A stretch of 64,000 bases of DNA from Nematostella vectensis (lineage: Eukaryota; Cnidaria; Anthozoa; Actiniaria; Edwardsiidae): NCBI RefSeq assembly GCF_932526225.1, contig NC_064035.1:3037501-3101500 (forward strand), in the 5' to 3' direction. Under the pieces are notes generated by a model. That model saw nothing but the letters and a program-made list of their open reading frames with translations. It ran no database searches and was not told the DNA's origin. Both the position numbers and the translations under genes were made by a program. This document shows, in pieces, positions 1 to 12,853 of the stretch (the stretch's first letter is position 1; each line of letters opens with the position of its first letter).

Positions 1-186
1 ATATTAGCCACTTTGGCATAGAAACTAAAAGAATCACAAGAACGGGGGTCCCATTTCAACAGTCAGTGGTAGATTCGGGATACTAAGGATTTGTATCTTT
101 AGCCCACGGAATAACTCCTGTGTCTGCCACTAGGAAAGCGCCTTGCCTCAATCCTAGCCTCCATCTTAGCGGACCAGGCGATAATC

Positions 187-420
187 TAATGCCTTATATA
201 CCTATAAGCGTCAATCTCGTGCCTTATATACCTATAAGCGTTAATCTCATGCCTTATATACCTATAAGCGTCAATCTCATGCCCTATATACCTATAAGCG
301 TCAATCACAAGCCTTATATACCTGTAAGTGTCAATCTAATGCCTTATATACCTATAAGGGTCAATCCCGTGCCTTATATACCTATAAGCGTCAATCTCGT
401 GCCTTATATACCTATAAGCC
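187..420 (-). repeat. 30-bp tandem array on the ALS2 exon 14 donor
   Basis: Eight near-identical 30-bp units. On the minus strand each holds GCTTATAG followed by GTATATAAGG, so each repeats the last 8 bases of ALS2 exon 14 and its presumed 5' splice site. The exon-proximal unit (411-420) joins directly to exon coding sequence for the PH-domain helix. Confidence 0.9.
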
Positions 421-3400
421 GTAGTCTTGCTGATAACACGGGCCACTGCTTGGTTGATGGCAAACAACCAGTCTGCCTGAAGAGGATGGGAAAAAAACAA
501 ACGTATCAGCATAGAAGTTAGTTCGGTTAATGTGTGAGCTCAAAAACAGTGTGTGGTTTGTCGGATCATGACTTGTTAAGGGCGCAAGAGCAAATGGAGC
601 ATTTCTTACCGTGTTGAGGGCGCAAGAGTAAATGCAGCATTTCTTACCTTGTTAAGGGCGCAAGAGCAAATGGAGCATTTCTTACCGTGTTAAGGGCGCA
701 AGAGTAAATGGAGCATTTCTTACCTTGTTGAGGGCGCAAGAGTAAATGGAGCATTTCTTACCTTGTTGAGGGCGCAAGAGCAAATGGAGCATTTCTTACC
801 TTGTTGAGGGCGCAAGAGTAAATGCAGCATTTCTTACCTTGTTGAGGGCGCAAGAGTAAATGCAGCATTTCTTACCTTGTTGAGGGCGCAAGAGTAAATG
901 CAGCATTTCTTACCTTGTTGAGGGCGCAAGAGCAAATGGAGCATTTCTTACCTTGTTGAGGGCGCAAGAGCAAATGGAGCATTTCTTACCTTGTTGAGGG
1001 CGCAAGAGTAAATGCAGCATTTCTTACCTTGTTGAGGGCGCAAGAGTAAATGCAGCATTTCTTACCTTGTTGAGGGCGCAAGAGCAAATGGAGCATTTCT
1101 TACCTTGTTGAGGGCGCAAGAGCAAATGGAGCATTTCTTACCTTGTTAAGGGCGCAAGAGTAAATGCAGCATTTCTTACCTTGTTGAGGGCGCAAGAGCA
1201 AATGAAGCATTTCTTACCTTGTTGAGGGCGCAAGAGTAAATGCAGCATTTCTTACCTTGTTGAGGGCGCAAGAGCAAATGGAGCATTTCTTACCTTGTTG
1301 AGGGCGCAAGAGCAAATGGAGCATTTCTTACCGTGTTGAGGGCGCAAGAGTAAATGAAGCATTTCTTACCGTGTTGAGGGCGCAAGAGCAAATGGAGCAT
1401 TTCTTACCTTGTTGAGGGCGCAAGAGCAAATGGAGCATTTCTTACCTTGTTGAGGGCGCAAGAGCAAATGGAGCATTTCTTACCGTGTTGAGGGCGCAAG
1501 AGCAAATGGAGCATTTCTTACCTTGTTGAGGGCGCAAGAGCAAATGGAGCATTTCTTACCTTGTTGAGGGCGCAAGAGCAAATGGAGCATTTCTTACCTT
1601 GTTGAGGGCGCTAGAGCAAATGGAGCATTTCTTACCTTGTTGAGGGCGCAAGAGCAAATGGAGCATTTCTTACCGTGTTGAGGGCGCAAGAGTAAATGGA
1701 GCATTTCTTACCTTGTTGAGGGCGCAAGAGCAAATGGAGCATTTCTTACCTTGTTGAGGGCGCAAGAGTAAATGGAGCATTTCTTACCTTGTTAAGGGCG
1801 CAAGGAGCACAAAGCACGAGCAAATCCTCCGGCGTCGTGATCTTAATCGCATTCAGCAAGCTCGGCTCACTATCAGCCATGCCTTCTGCCCAAAGCGTGT
1901 TGAGAGGGTAGGCCTGGAAGTGCTTATTGGACTGAAAAACATTCAAATAACGTTTTCAAAAGGTGCATATGCCGGTAAATGACAATCATTTTTCAGTTCA
2001 ATCGCGTTTATGTTCAATCGGAAAACGGGCCTATTGCGGTCTTATTTCTTTCAAACATTGCATGTTTGAAAGAAATAAGTTATAAGTATTAGTATAAGTA
2101 TTGGTATTATTAGTTAATAAGTACACCTTTCCCAGGCTGGCCACACTGAATTTTACCTGGACATGGACAAAGTAGTCGTCAAACAGAACGAAGCTCGGAC
2201 TTGAGAATCGCGTGCTCTTGACGGGGTACAAAGCATGAGTCCTACTGCTTCTTAATAGGCGGCGGTTTGGCACCCGGAACGCTTGCTATCAACAGCGACA
2301 TGGAACTCAGTAAGTGATATAAAGCTCTGTCTAGAGCTTTGAAGCAAATACTCTACATTATTTCACATTTAAAAAATGCAATATACACCTGCTTAGTTAC
2401 AAACATAGTCACAAGTTCTACTTCTCTTTTTTTATTAAAAAAATGTCGTTGTTTTGTTTTTTATTCCCGTTTGTAGCTGTCGTTGTTGTAGATGTTGTTG
2501 TTGCAGCTGCTACATTCGCTCAAGGAAGCACGGCAGAATGTGTTTCAATTTAACGCACGACTACGACTCTGCTGTTGGGGCGCGGGCTAAACCCATTCTG
2601 CCGTGCTTCCTTGAATCGCTATTGCCTGAGCAGCTAAAATCGATCAATCGATCGTGTTACAAAAACCTGATCGGTAATATGAGTTGCATGACCGTAATCA
2701 TAATACCCTTTATGGAACAAAAAAGGTTGAAAAAGGGAAAATTAGTGACTGACTCACCGACATCTTAGACGGACACTCCTCCCAAAACTGTCTCGTCTGC
2801 TCCGCTACAAGCTGTCTCTGCTCATCCTGCCACATCATCTCTCCCCACATGTCAATCACCTCGGAGAGTCGGGTCGCTGCAGCGCTTTTCTGGCCAATCA
2901 GAATCCTGAACGTCAAAAACCTACACACCTTCCTGACCAATCACCAATCAGAAACCTGAATGTCAATAACCTACACACTTCCCAGACCAAACAGAAACCT
3001 GGAAGTGAAAAAGCTACACACGTCCCCGACCAATCACCAACCAGAACCTGAATTTCAATAACCTACACACTTCCCCGACCAATCACTAATCAGAAACCTG
3101 AACGTCAATAACCTACACACGACCCTGACCAATCACCACACACAAATCTGAATGACAATAACCTACACACTACCCTGACCAATCACCACACACAAATCTG
3201 AATGTCAATGACCTACACACGACCCTGACCAATCACCACACACAAATCTGAATGACAATAACCTACACACTACCCTGACCAATCACCACACACAAATCTG
3301 AATGTCAATGACCTACACACGACCCTGACCAATCACCACACACAAATCTGAATGTCAATGACCTACACACGACCCTGACCAATCACCACACACAAATCTG

Positions 3401-6400
3401 AATGTCAATGACCTACACACGACCCTAACCAATCACCAATCAGAAACCTGAATGTCAATAACCTACACACGACCCTGACCAATCACCACACACAAATCTG
3501 AATGTCAATAACCTACACACGACCCTGACCAATCACCAATCAGAAACCTGAATGTCAATAACCTACACACGTCCTGGCCAATCACCACAGACAAATCTGA
3601 ATGTCAAAACCCTACACACGACCCTGACCAATCACCACACACAAATCTGAATGTCAATAACCTACACACGACCCTGACCAATCACCAATCAGAAACCTGA
3701 ATGTCAATAACCTACACACGTCCTGGCCAATCACCACAGACAAATCTGAATGTCAAAACCCTACACACGACCCTGACCAATCACCAATCAGAAACCTGAA
3801 TGTCAATAACCTACACACGTCCTGGCCAATCAGGAAAGAATGTCAAACGCCTACACTGTTGCCTGATTGATCAGATAAACACCCTACACCCTTTCCTGAC
3901 CAATCGGGTAGCAGAATGCCACCACCTACACCCTTTCCTGACCAATCGGGTACCAGAATGCCACCACCTACACCCTTTCCTGACCAATCAGGTAGCAGAA
4001 TGTCACCATCTACACCCTACACACGATTGTCAGAAGCCTGGTAACAAATAGACTTGCATGTTTTGCGAAAGATCTTATTTCCTTCGTTGATGCTGGCCTG
4101 CTTTTTGAATCATAAAAAGAATGTTTTATAACCCATGGCTTCTTCCACCTTTTAAGATGCGGGACCAAAAAAATTTCAAGTCATCCCACTTTTGAAATAC
4201 AGATTCTTTACTTCTTTTTTAAACTTGGAACATAGTTAAAATCCCATGATCAAAAAGATACAAAAATTTCATATAAAAGGGTAATCAGCTGCTGCCCTGA
4301 GCAAAGTTATTTTCAAATTAAAGGTATTTGTAAATAATTATAAACTTTAAAGGTGATGGTGTGCCATTCCCATGAACAAGTCCTTGACCAGGATCATTCT
4401 ACTGCTAGGATGTACTCACATTTGGCAGAAGAGGGAGATACTTCTTGGCCAACGTAGCATAGTGTTGCATTCGCACTAGGGGAACCTGTGCAATACACTG
4501 AAACGCCTCTATATCGCCAATGAAATCCTAAAAAAAACATGTTTATTATGTAAAATAATTGTTTACTGATACCACATCATCTGTATCACTGGCACAAGAG
4601 ATATGAAGAGATTCTGACCTCATCAGCTTCCTCCAGAAGCTCCCGCAAAATCAGCTTGCACTGAGCGGCAATATTCCTAAATAAACAAGATGATTACTGT
4701 ATATTGAGCATGTTATTAATGAAATGATATCACAAATGAGGTTTTATTGTTTTCATTGTTTTCATGTAGTAATAGTGGAGTTCATGTAAAACACACATAA
4801 TATCAATAAACAATCAAAATAATGTACAAGTGGGTAGATGATATCAATGTGGATAATTTTCTCGATGACAATGTGATCTCAATATGACGATGACGATCCC
4901 AAGGTGATAGTAATCTTAATGTGGACGTTGATCTCAATGATCTCATACATGTGTCCTCAAACATGTGTATGTATGTCTAGCCAGGCCTTGTCACGAGTTG
5001 ATGCCACTTGATGATCGTTATGCTTGCCTTGTTGTACTTATTCGTACCTTGATATGGTTGCAAAGAACATGAAAGAACCATAAGCAACAGCATTGCTGAA
5101 TATCTCAGAGTAGCTGTAGGAAAGAAAAAAAACACTATTCAATATTCTGTACAAGTTTGTTAATCAGGACAATTGTTGTGCTGTTACATTAGTGCTTCTT
5201 TACTCATCTAATGACTTACGTATACATAGTACTTAATATGCTTATGTTAAGTTAAAACTATTTACTGCACTATAACAGTTGATCTAGAAGTCTAAAGAGA
5301 CAGCTCACCTCTCAAACACAGCCATGAAGTCTTTTCCTAGACATCCAGCATAAAGCCCATCAAATGGGAGCATGTCGCTGACCATCTTAGTAACTGTGAC
5401 CAGATTAGTGGAGACACAGCGCATGATCTGATGAAAAGCTTTGATCGTCATCATCAGTACTTGACCACTCTCCTCTTGAAGTAACAAAGGCCAGACATCT
5501 GTACATTAGAAAAAACAACTATTATAAGCAAACAGAAGAGCAGTAGCACACAAGAGGCCAGACGCCTTTTCCACAACCAGAAATAACATCCATTACAAGT
5601 ATATACAGATAATATACAGATATGAGCCAGACTATTTACAATTTGTACACAAAAATACAGTTTCATCAATCCATAATAGACCTGACTGGGTGTATAGTGT
5701 GTGATGTGAGCTGATAAGATCATAGATGATCGAGGTTTGGAAAGTCGTGTAGTATTTTTGTTAAATATCTGTAAACACCAACAAGTTATCCAGAGACCAG
5801 GAGGATACAGCTATTTATGTGATACACATGAAGCATTGTAGGCTATAACCCATAATTCTCAAGTCCAACCTTTTTAAAATAGGTATAGTAACATATCCTA
5901 ACAACATCTGATTTTACATAACAACCAAAGTGATGTTTCACGTGACCTAACATTGTGTAACTGATTGAATGACAAGAAGGAAGTCTGTATCCTGAGTGGA
6001 AAGTACCTGATTTGATGACTGGCACCAGGATAACCTGCCATATGAGAGCCAGCTGATAATAGAAAAGTCTCTCTTCACTGGCAAGCTCACTGAGGGTAGT
6101 GGACTCATTACTGTTCCCCCTGGTACATTATGAAATAATCAGCAAACACAAATAGTCAGAGGATTGGCAAAAATAATATACTGTTTTACTCTAAGGAAGA
6201 AATCTTCTTCTTGACTTATATGAACAACTTTTTCAAAGGAACTCACAACAAGTTTGAATACCAAAAAAGGGATTGCCTGGACACCAATACATACTGTAAC
6301 ACAAGAATGATTCATAAGGCAATACATGATTAATCCATTCTCTCCTATATCACCCCATGCAATACATGCACAAGCCAAAAAATCAATACCTTGTGGCTAG

Positions 6401-9400
6401 ACAACAGCAGTTTTCTGTGTGTGCAACGACTCCTCTGATGCTGCTGGCCTTCCTGAACATCGTCAGCCTGACCAGCTCGATCTTGGCCGCCACAAGAGAC
6501 CTCTCCTTCACATCATCACAAGATCGGGTGTGTCTTAACACAGGTTTCCGACCTGGATTGGTTTCTAGGGTAATGTCATCATGGCTTAAAGGTTGAGTGC
6601 TCACAGCTGATTTGGTAGCAGCCTCGGCAATCGCAGCAACTTCACTGTTAAGAAAAGATGCTTACAATTCCCACAATAGAGTAACACTTCTACAGTGTCA
6701 CTCTATTAAGTGCCACCTATTTATTAAGTGCCAACTTACCTTATTATACTTAATTTTCACAACATTAAAATTTCAATTTTGAGATGCCGATATTTCACAA
6801 CACTTTATATTTTGGTGATTTCACTATTTCCGTAAAACCAGGTCACTTTATTTTCACGATTTTGAGATTTTGGTTAAATAAAATTAGACAAAACAAATGG
6901 AACTAAAACATGCTTTAATTATCAAAACTGTAACAAAAACATGTGTGGTTTAAATTTAGTTTCACAAAAATCTATGAAATACAGTTCAAAATTCTCCAAC
7001 TCATCCCCCTTTGATACTATAGTGCTCAGAGGACTAAATAGACAAGGTAGATTATTCCATAAAGCTTATCAAAAATATCAAGGGCGAATATTCCCTGCTT
7101 AAAAAATCAAGATGGGTCAATTTGCAAAGACTAAAGAGAAAATGCAAAGGTGATGTAGAATTATTTTACTGTATGCATGTGCCATTTGAGTATGATAAAG
7201 GTTGGTAACTAAATAATGTGAATGTTGTGATTGAATTTTGTTAACAAAATATTGACTTTCCTAGCCCTCAACAGTGAAATACGCATTGCAACAACTCTTT
7301 TCTTGCTCTAATCAGCACTTCAAATCGCCTCTGTTTGAAATTATTCACTGTTTATTACGTTTTTCTCGCCAGTTCTTTTATGTTTTGGTAACTTAAAATG
7401 ATGCACTCATTTGTTTGAAATTTGTTTTCCCACCAACTTATATTCTTAACTAAAGGTGTAAAGTTCCCGGATGATAGCATGTGTGCCTAACAACTGAATT
7501 CAGGGGCGGATCTAAGGGTGGGACGAGGATACCAGGGGCGGATCTAAGGGTGGGACGAGGATACCAGGGGCGGATCTAAGGGTTGGTCAAGTGGACCCTC
7601 ACCCTGTCTACTTTTAGATATTTTACTAAATAACAAGAAATATAAAGAAATCCACAGAAGAACAATGACTCCGGTCCCCATTTACCTTTAACCCTTGCCT
7701 CGCCCAGCCCCCCTTTTTGGATGGAGGCGCCCCTGAAATCGCTAAGTAACAGGATATGTCCCAACACCCATAACGTGAAGGAAGGCATAATACTCATAAC
7801 ACACTACCTTGGCTGTCTGCCACAGATATAGACATCTGGTCTATTAAGTGCCATGTCACCAATAAACAAGGAATAATGGCTACCACAAGCTATGTCCCAT
7901 ATCAGCACATCAGAAAAACACTACAAAAAAAACCTTGGTTATGATTGAGCAAAACATTACATTAGGCAAACAGCTCCCACATTGTTGAAAGATCTTATTC
8001 GTTGTGCCCCACAATATGTGATCTGGTAGCTTAAAATGTTGCATTCAATAGTGCTATGGGACATCGGAAATATTTCTTGTACAACTCAAACACAAGTGAA
8101 GCAAGAATGTAAGAGCAAACATTGTCATTGTTGAGCTAGATTGCTGCAGCTATGAACATTACTAGCGATAAAACACTGGCTTGAGAATTCATATCCAGTG
8201 AATAATAATTTTCAGTGCCTCATGATCATTTTTTTGTCTACAATGTCATATGAAGCTATTTTGAGCTCACTAGAGAACTTGCCACAACCTGTTACAAGTG
8301 CAATAGACTTGCGCTTGCGAGATCACGACTGTTTGGGTGGCAAACTAGCGCACGCATAGCCTTTTCACGGCAAAAGAACAGCAAAAAACAGCAACTTATT
8401 CAGCGCTTACGAAAAGAGAAAAGAGTTTAGTTTCATTTAAAGATTTTATTTCTTCATCGTTTTCTGGTGTGCCGGGCGCAGTCGTTTCTGATTTTTTGTT
8501 TGATAATTTTGTTTTGAATTTGCCACCCAAAAAGGTCACGTGATCTGTAAGCACAAGTCCCCTATTATTGTCAACAACAACATAGTTAAACTTCACCCCT
8601 GAGGTGTTACAGACCACAGAACCACAGAAAACATGCAGATGATGTGGGAATCAATTCTCAAGGTGGTAAGACCTTCTTTGGTGTTTAAAGTAAAATCAAG
8701 ACAACAGTTTGCTAAACACATGCATAAGTATATTGTGTCAATGACCTGGACGGATTGTATAATTGACTAGTGACTCTTCTACTTTTCGACTTACAGAGCC
8801 AATATGTGTACAGTATTTATGCATAGCATAACATATAGAGAGTCAAGTATTTTTATTATGTATACATATTATCATACATATTATCAATATACATATTGCA
8901 GACTGCACAAATACCTTAACTTTCTTTGGTCTAACAGCTATTGATTTTTTCTGACCTAGCTGTCCGCATGAGTTATCACCCCATGAAAACACCTTAAAAA
9001 TTAAATAAATAAACATGAACTTATCACTAGGTCCTTTAAATCACAAAAAATAAACAACACTGTGTTACTATCCATTTATATACAATATTTTATGTTATGG
9101 CATGTTATTCTTTACCACTCTTATATGGATGTAAATATTATCAACATATCAGCTGAGATCACCATATTAAGGCAAGATTTATCTAGGACCAGAGTTTGAA
9201 CAAACAGACAAAGACCAATGTCAACTTTTCCCACGTTATCACATATGTGACAAAAAGCTGCTAAGAATACTGTTCATTTTTTATACATTTATCATTTTTC
9301 TAGTCTCTTTAATTGAATTGATATAAACCAAAATGCATCAGTGGCTACCATATCTATTCAACAGAGAACCAAAAAGAAAGTACAATTTCTTCAAACACAA

Positions 9401-11740
9401 TAAATGAGTATCCGATCTTTTGTATCTTCAAATTGCAAATTACCTGGCTATACACAGTGAGAGCCAGCGAATGGAAGGTCCCAGCAGCTACCTTGATTAT
9501 CCCAGTACTACTCAAGTCTTCCACAAGGCACGGAACAGACCTGTAGAAAACAAAGGTTGTTGGAACACTTACATGAAAGCATTAAATACAATTTACACCT
9601 CACAATTAAAATTACTTACAGTTACAATTTACACAAATGGTAGACCTTCATGCTTCTCACTGCTCAAATAATATGTAAATATTTCACTGAAAACCATTTT
9701 TTTGTACTTTTAGGATTTTTTTGGCTTCTTTTCACTTGTCAAAGCCAGTTTGGGTTGGGTATGAGAGAGCTAACAATTGAATTCCCTTATCTAAGAAACA
9801 ACTACAGTATTTATGTTAACATGTCAATATTGCACATGGCATATAATAAAAACACTATTATCATATTACTTATTTCCAGTCAAATGTATTTTAGAATAAA
9901 TTCTTGCTGTCTGAGCATCATCTTTTAAGAGGGGGAAGAGGGAGTATGTCTTATACAAAAAGTGGCAATTTAAGTACCGGTCATCTGTATCTCCAAGGCC
10001 AAGCTGTCCACACCCTCCCCTCCCCCATGTCCAGACTTGTGTATCAGAGCCAGGTAACCAGAACCTGTCCTGGGAACCGGTTGTACCACTGCAGAGGCAT
10101 ATTCCAGACACCCCACATTTATTACATGAAGAGCTTTGTCTCAGGTATTTGGCTGATTGTGAAGCAGGGGAGCTAGACATGAAGATTCCAGCCACAGAGT
10201 CTACGACAGCATTGGTCAGCTTTCCAAGGTCCATATCTGGCCGAAAATGACTGGAAATGATCCCAAAACCTAGGTATGACCTGGCAGGCACACCCTGGTC
10301 TTGACCTTTATGTTCAGGTTTCCCAGAAACACTGCTAGTTTGTGGTGGTGTGGTTGAGAGATTTAGGCTACCAGCTATTTCAGTTGTAACAAAGCTCTGA
10401 TCATTGTGCTTGTTGGGGGTAAAGTATGGAGGAGATGGCTCAGGAGAACTGTTGTTTAGTAGACCAAGGTGTGTTTTGGTTGGGTATCCAAAGTGATTAC
10501 TTCTTGTTTGTATGTCTATTGGCTGTGAGACACATTGTGTACCAGATGGAGCAATACAAAAATCAGTATTTGATTCACTTTCCTCAGACTCCTTGCTATC
10601 CACAGGTAGTGAGGCACTTATGTTGTCAGTGTGATCCAGCATTGAGTCAGAAATCATAGTATTTGCAAGAGGGGGTCCCATTTTGTCATCTATGGACTGT
10701 ACTGTGCTACCATCACTGATGGTATTAGCATCTAAGCTATCATCAGCTGAAATACTTCCTTGACTGTCATCTCGTTTATGACCTCTGTGATAGCTCAGGT
10801 ATGTCCTGATACCCGATGATGTTTGTTGGTTAATTGATGGAGTGCTACTTGTGCTATTAGGACTAGAATCTGAGCTTTGTAGCAAAGAAGGACTAGTAAT
10901 TTTACTCCCTGATGATTTTTTCCTCTTCAAAGTCTCTTTTTTCTTTTTTAACAGCTTTTGTGTTATTTTCTTACCCTTAGCCATGAACACAGAGTTTCCA
11001 CTCTTATGTGGCAACAACTTGATCTCCATAGTATTATCAGTAATAAGTGCAATACTATGATATGCACCACAAATTATTCCAATGACCTCTTTGTCTTTTA
11101 GTGCCTCTACCATTTTAGGCCTTGATACTATTGAATTTAGAGAGCCATGGCCAGTTTGACAACCTAATCCCCAAGCCCACACAGTACCTCTGCTAGATAA
11201 TGCCAAAGTATGGCAATCGCCACAGGCAATGCTTTTTATTTTGACGTCAGTTGCTTGAGGTTGTGTTTCATGTTTTTCCTCACTCAAGTGGAAAACACTT
11301 TGCGGTGATTTCATCTCGGGAGTAAATGCGACCTTGGTGGGTGCATCGACCGCAGAATTGTTGTCACATTTCCCGATCCCGCACTGCCCACTGGAGGAGT
11401 CACCCCAGGCGTACGTCTCTCCGTTATCTAAAAGCACCACGGAGTGTTGACCGCCACAGGCAATGTCGACCACACGCTTCCCCTCAAAAAACGGCAGCTT
11501 TGCTGGATCACGTCGACGATTACGATCGCCGAAACCAAGCTGACCGAAATTATTGTCGCCGAAAGCAAAAACCTCATGGTTAAATGTCAGCAGTACAGTG
11601 TGAGCTGTACCAAGAGCCACTTTAGATATTCCGTGAGGTAAACTCAACGGGGAAATCTTTGGTTCGGGACTTGTTGACTGCCAGAAGAACGCTATGCCTT
11701 TCTCACCGTCCCAACAAGAACCCTCTTTCTTTTCAGCCAT
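412..11740 (-). CDS. ALS2: ALS2 (alsin) orthologue, Rab5/Rac guanine-nucleotide exchange factor; 14 exons, 3' part outside window
   Basis: Exons, in transcription order: 11740-9978, 9540-9444, 8992-8915, 7920-7808, 6644-6390, 6119-6007, 5498-5309, 5113-5048, 4676-4619, 4527-4420, 2889-2758, 2285-2157, 1931-1788, 476-412. All have AG/GT borders and the phases add up without a break to about 1,103 residues. Exon 1 carries RCC1-type blade motifs (AFGDNNFGQLGFGD, YAWGDSSSGQCGIG, VWTWGRGGCGQLGLGD) separated by a long Ser-rich linker; exons 2-4 give more (VFSWGDNSCGQLGQ, IACGSHYSLFIG). Exons 6-11 are the DH region (Rho-type exchange factor), and exons 12-14 the PH domain (RLLRSS, FVLFDDYFVHVQ, YPLNTLWAE, IKITTPED, WLFAINQAV). 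This order is that of alsin, which in animals activates Rab5 on endosomes through a C-terminal VPS9 domain. The MORN repeats and VPS9 domain should lie left of base 412. The exon 14 donor (412) is the least certain border. Three junctions are embedded in tandem arrays. Confidence 0.93.
421..572. other. ALS2 exon 14 and short intron
   Basis: Exon 14 (476-412 minus) follows a pyrimidine-rich acceptor TTTTTTTCCCATCCTCTTCAG. The remainder up to 572 is ordinary intron with no other feature seen. Confidence 0.6.
573..1803 (-). repeat. 38-bp tandem array on the ALS2 exon 13 donor, about 32 copies
   Basis: Period 38 is read directly (for example from 723 to 761). On the minus strand each unit consists of about 15 bases matching the 3' end of exon 13 (TGCGCCCTCAACAAG) and about 23 bases of intron starting GTAAGAAATGC. 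Every unit therefore carries a near-consensus 5' splice site AAG|GTAAGA; a minority read ACG|GTAAGA. The true exon ends at 1788, at the same Lys where the PH-domain exon of other alsins ends. Confidence 0.93.
2520..2614. repeat. Perfect 21-bp inverted repeat in an ALS2 intron
   Basis: Bases 2520-2540 are the exact reverse complement of 2594-2614 (core GGAAGCACGGCAGAATG), with a loop of 53 bases. It lies in the intron between ALS2 exons 11 and 12. It could be a small MITE relic or a hairpin; no further copy was seen in the window. Confidence 0.75.
2895..4025 (-). repeat. About 44-bp tandem array reaching the ALS2 exon 11 acceptor
   Basis: Units on the plus strand read like ACCAATCACCAATCAGAAACC followed by TGAATGTCAATAACCTACACAC. 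On the minus strand the unit contains CTGATTGGTCAG, matching the real acceptor of ALS2 exon 11 (ATTCTGATTGGCCAG, ending at 2890). The array degenerates at 3830-4025 into CCTTTCCTGACCAATCGGG variants. It fills most of the intron between exons 10 and 11. Confidence 0.85.
6645..7807. other. ALS2 intron 4
   Basis: AT-rich intron between ALS2 exons 4 and 5. Apart from the element at 7501-7736 nothing is recognised. Confidence 0.6.
7501..7736. mobile_element. Short element with CAGGGGCGGATC-type ends and a 32-bp triplication
   Basis: CAGGGGCGGATCTAAG occurs three times at 32-bp spacing (7501, 7533, 7565). Bases near 7720-7736 (GGATGGAGGCGCCCCTG) read as an imperfect inverted copy of that end. This resembles a small hAT-like non-autonomous element with a duplicated left end. 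No clear target-site duplication was found, so the class is uncertain. Confidence 0.35.
7921..8914. other. ALS2 intron 3
   Basis: Intron between exons 3 and 4. A 73-codon minus-strand open frame at 8396-8617 has no recognisable domain, is not needed for ALS2 continuity (exons 3 and 4 join in phase within an RCC1 blade), and is left uncalled. Confidence 0.5.
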
Positions 11741-12853
11741 CGATGCAATTTAAAAATATGTTCGAGACAGAGATAAAAAGGCGGAGAACTTTCAAAAACA
11801 CCACTGAATTGGTGGAAGATGTTACGTTATGAAATCACAATAATCCGCCATTTTACTTTTGACAACAAAGTAAATTTGAGCCTGCAGGCAGCATGCTGCG
11901 GTGTAATCTAACCCCCTCCCCCCCCCCCCCCCCCTCCCCACCTCTCTACTCTGCCACAGGTCGTCCACAGGGCACAGGGTCTTCTATGTAAATTTAGGGC
12001 GTCTTCCTAGAACGGGAGTGCATTCCGAGAACTTTCTGGGGGGAGGGGGCTATCAAAAAGTGCTTTTCAAGTACCTGTTTCGTAAGGTTGTGCTCTTTGA
12101 CTTTTTGTTCTAGTAAAAAGGCGTTTTAGAAAAATGTGCTAAACAACCTGAACATTTGTTGGAGCCCAAGGAGACAGCTAATCGGTACCTTTTCTTTACC
12201 CAAAAAATGATAACTACTAGGCGGTCAAATACCAACATACAAAGAAAATAAAAGGGCGTTATATCATGAAGTAGTAGTTTTTGTCAAAATCAAATATTTG
12301 GTCCTGTTTTCGCGTGGGTCTTGGCCATGTCTTGCACATGTCACAGGTAAGATAACGCAGACGATGTTAAGACAAAACAATATCTATTATTGATATATTT
12401 TACGATTGAGCTCGGTAAGACATTTATTTGTCGTTTGATTAACTAGCAGTCCATAAGGCACCCTGTGGTTTATGGGCTAAAGAGCCAATCAGAGACGCTT
12501 ATATAATACATTTGCATACTGGCCAATTGTCTTTTCACACGACGGTATCCCGGGTTGTAGTAATGGTGACGGTTTTGGAGTTTGAGCTCTGTGGACCTAT
12601 CCATTTATTTCTATTCACACAGTGGATAGTATTATAATGGATTTTGGTGTGAAGACATGTGCATAACGGTATAGCGGATTCATACGCGTGCGAAGTTATA
12701 CCACTGATCTGAAGCGAGTTGAGGTCGTCTTGCACGGTATTATGAAATTAAGGGCTCAATGAACGATGGTAATCTAAACTCAAATTTCCTATTTTAGTCC
12801 TATCAGTACCTATTTTGCAGTTTTGATGCTACTATTGTATGGTATAGAAAGCA
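11741..12853. promoter_or_regulatory. Head-to-head intergenic region ALS2 / FUT8
   Basis: The two start codons are 1.1 kb apart and face away from each other, so this interval must hold both 5' regions, perhaps a shared promoter. A C-rich tract (about 11912-11945) is low complexity. I see no clear TATA box at a fixed position, and untranslated exons cannot be placed from sequence alone. Confidence 0.45.

Noticed and set aside
573-1803. CRISPR array
   Set aside because: Units are direct end-to-end repeats without unique spacers, in an animal gene intron.
8396-8617. Additional ALS2 exon in intron 3
   Set aside because: Exons 3 and 4 already join in phase within an RCC1 blade; the frame begins right after a stop and shows no domain.
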